Below, piece by piece: positions 51,776 to 51,871 of a stretch of 51,871 nt of DNA. How positions within the stretch are numbered: position 1 is the stretch's first letter; each line of letters begins with the position of its first letter. The stretch comes from Methanomassiliicoccales archaeon UBA147 (GTDB lineage: Archaea > Thermoplasmatota > Thermoplasmata > SG8-5): the NCBI GenBank assembly GCA_002496385.1, contig DAJR01000009.1:25055-76925 (forward strand), given 5' to 3'. A program made the translations under genes and the position numbers. The notes under the pieces are model-generated. The model was not told the DNA's origin. It saw only the letters and a list, made by a program, of their open reading frames with translations, and did not search any database.

Positions 51776-51833
51776 TATCTTACGCGCGCAAGTGTTCGGC
51801 GGAATGGTATCTCAATAATGATTTTATTTGTCT

Positions 51834-51871
51834 GGGTCTAGGAACTGGGGTCTAGGGACTAGGGACTAGGG
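51834..51871. repeat. Heptamer tandem repeat at right window end
   Basis: Five 7-base units and a remnant: GGGTCTA, GGAACTG, GGGTCTA, GGGACTA, GGGACTA, GGG. The array runs to the window edge. The G-rich strand points outward, as it does at the left end, so the two arrays are inverted relative to each other. Confidence 0.8.

Noticed and set aside
1..51871. Linear extrachromosomal replicon with telomeres (Borg-like)
   Set aside because: The window carries single-copy core genes (EF-2, uS7, uS12, adk, purB), and the end arrays are only about 35 bases long, so a chromosomal contig is the safer reading.

Overview
The window is archaeal chromosome carrying an integrated defence element. Archaeal marks are a translation set of uS12, uS7 and EF-2 with the diphthamide-loop histidine, a Gins51 replication protein, a DUF531 protein, TATA-box promoters placed about 26 bases before start codons (several genes look leaderless), and a tRNA-Ala(UGC) with an intron at position 37/38. 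The long membrane-anchored surface protein with Ig-like repeats and the separate gcvPA/gcvPB subunits fit a euryarchaeal lineage. Thermoplasmatota is my best guess, from gene style only.

Layout. Positions 15-2803 (minus) hold gcvPB and gcvPA, the two halves of glycine dehydrogenase. Positions 3005-14980 (plus) encode a 3991-residue secreted, membrane-anchored surface protein. Next come a small unknown gene, a GNAT acetyltransferase, and a minus-strand block: an Nudix-methyltransferase fusion, adenylate kinase, a stand-alone Lrp/AsnC effector domain, a GlmU-like sugar nucleotidyltransferase, GlmM, and a helical-repeat/DUF531 protein. The GlmM-GlmU pair should supply a nucleotide-activated amino sugar. 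From 41071 the host sequence resumes with a TPR protein, purB, Gins51, rps12-rps7-fusA, and a ChlI/ChlD-like ATPase and VWA pair.

Between these blocks, at about 22712-40721, lies an AT-rich element of about 18 kb. It sits at the 3' end of the tRNA-Ala gene and is bounded by a perfect 24-bp direct repeat (22712-22735 and 40698-40721). It carries a tyrosine integrase five bases inside the left repeat, a small serine recombinase coupled to a winged-helix gene, a putative regulator behind a dense palindromic operator, and a tightly coupled four-gene operon with the order brxP-brxC-pglZ-brxL, which is a type 4 BREX phage-defence locus. A membrane-anchored PIN-domain protein and a Shedu-like (DUF4263) nuclease follow, each with its own promoter. 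Then come a 120-bp cluster of CCTGTA motifs that could be an origin or accessory recombination region, and a ribbon-helix-helix-like gene near the right end.

The most interesting system is the BREX operon. It has no methyltransferase. In its place BrxP joins an ATP-pyrophosphatase/PAPS-reductase domain (SGGKDS, four extra cysteines), a two-cluster ferredoxin-like domain and a DUF4007-like C-terminus. This looks like sulfur and redox chemistry related to DndC/SspD, and suggests that self DNA may be marked by something other than methylation. BrxL here is the short form without a Lon protease domain. Both window ends carry short G-rich heptamer arrays pointing outward, and the left one encodes the last residues of GcvPB.
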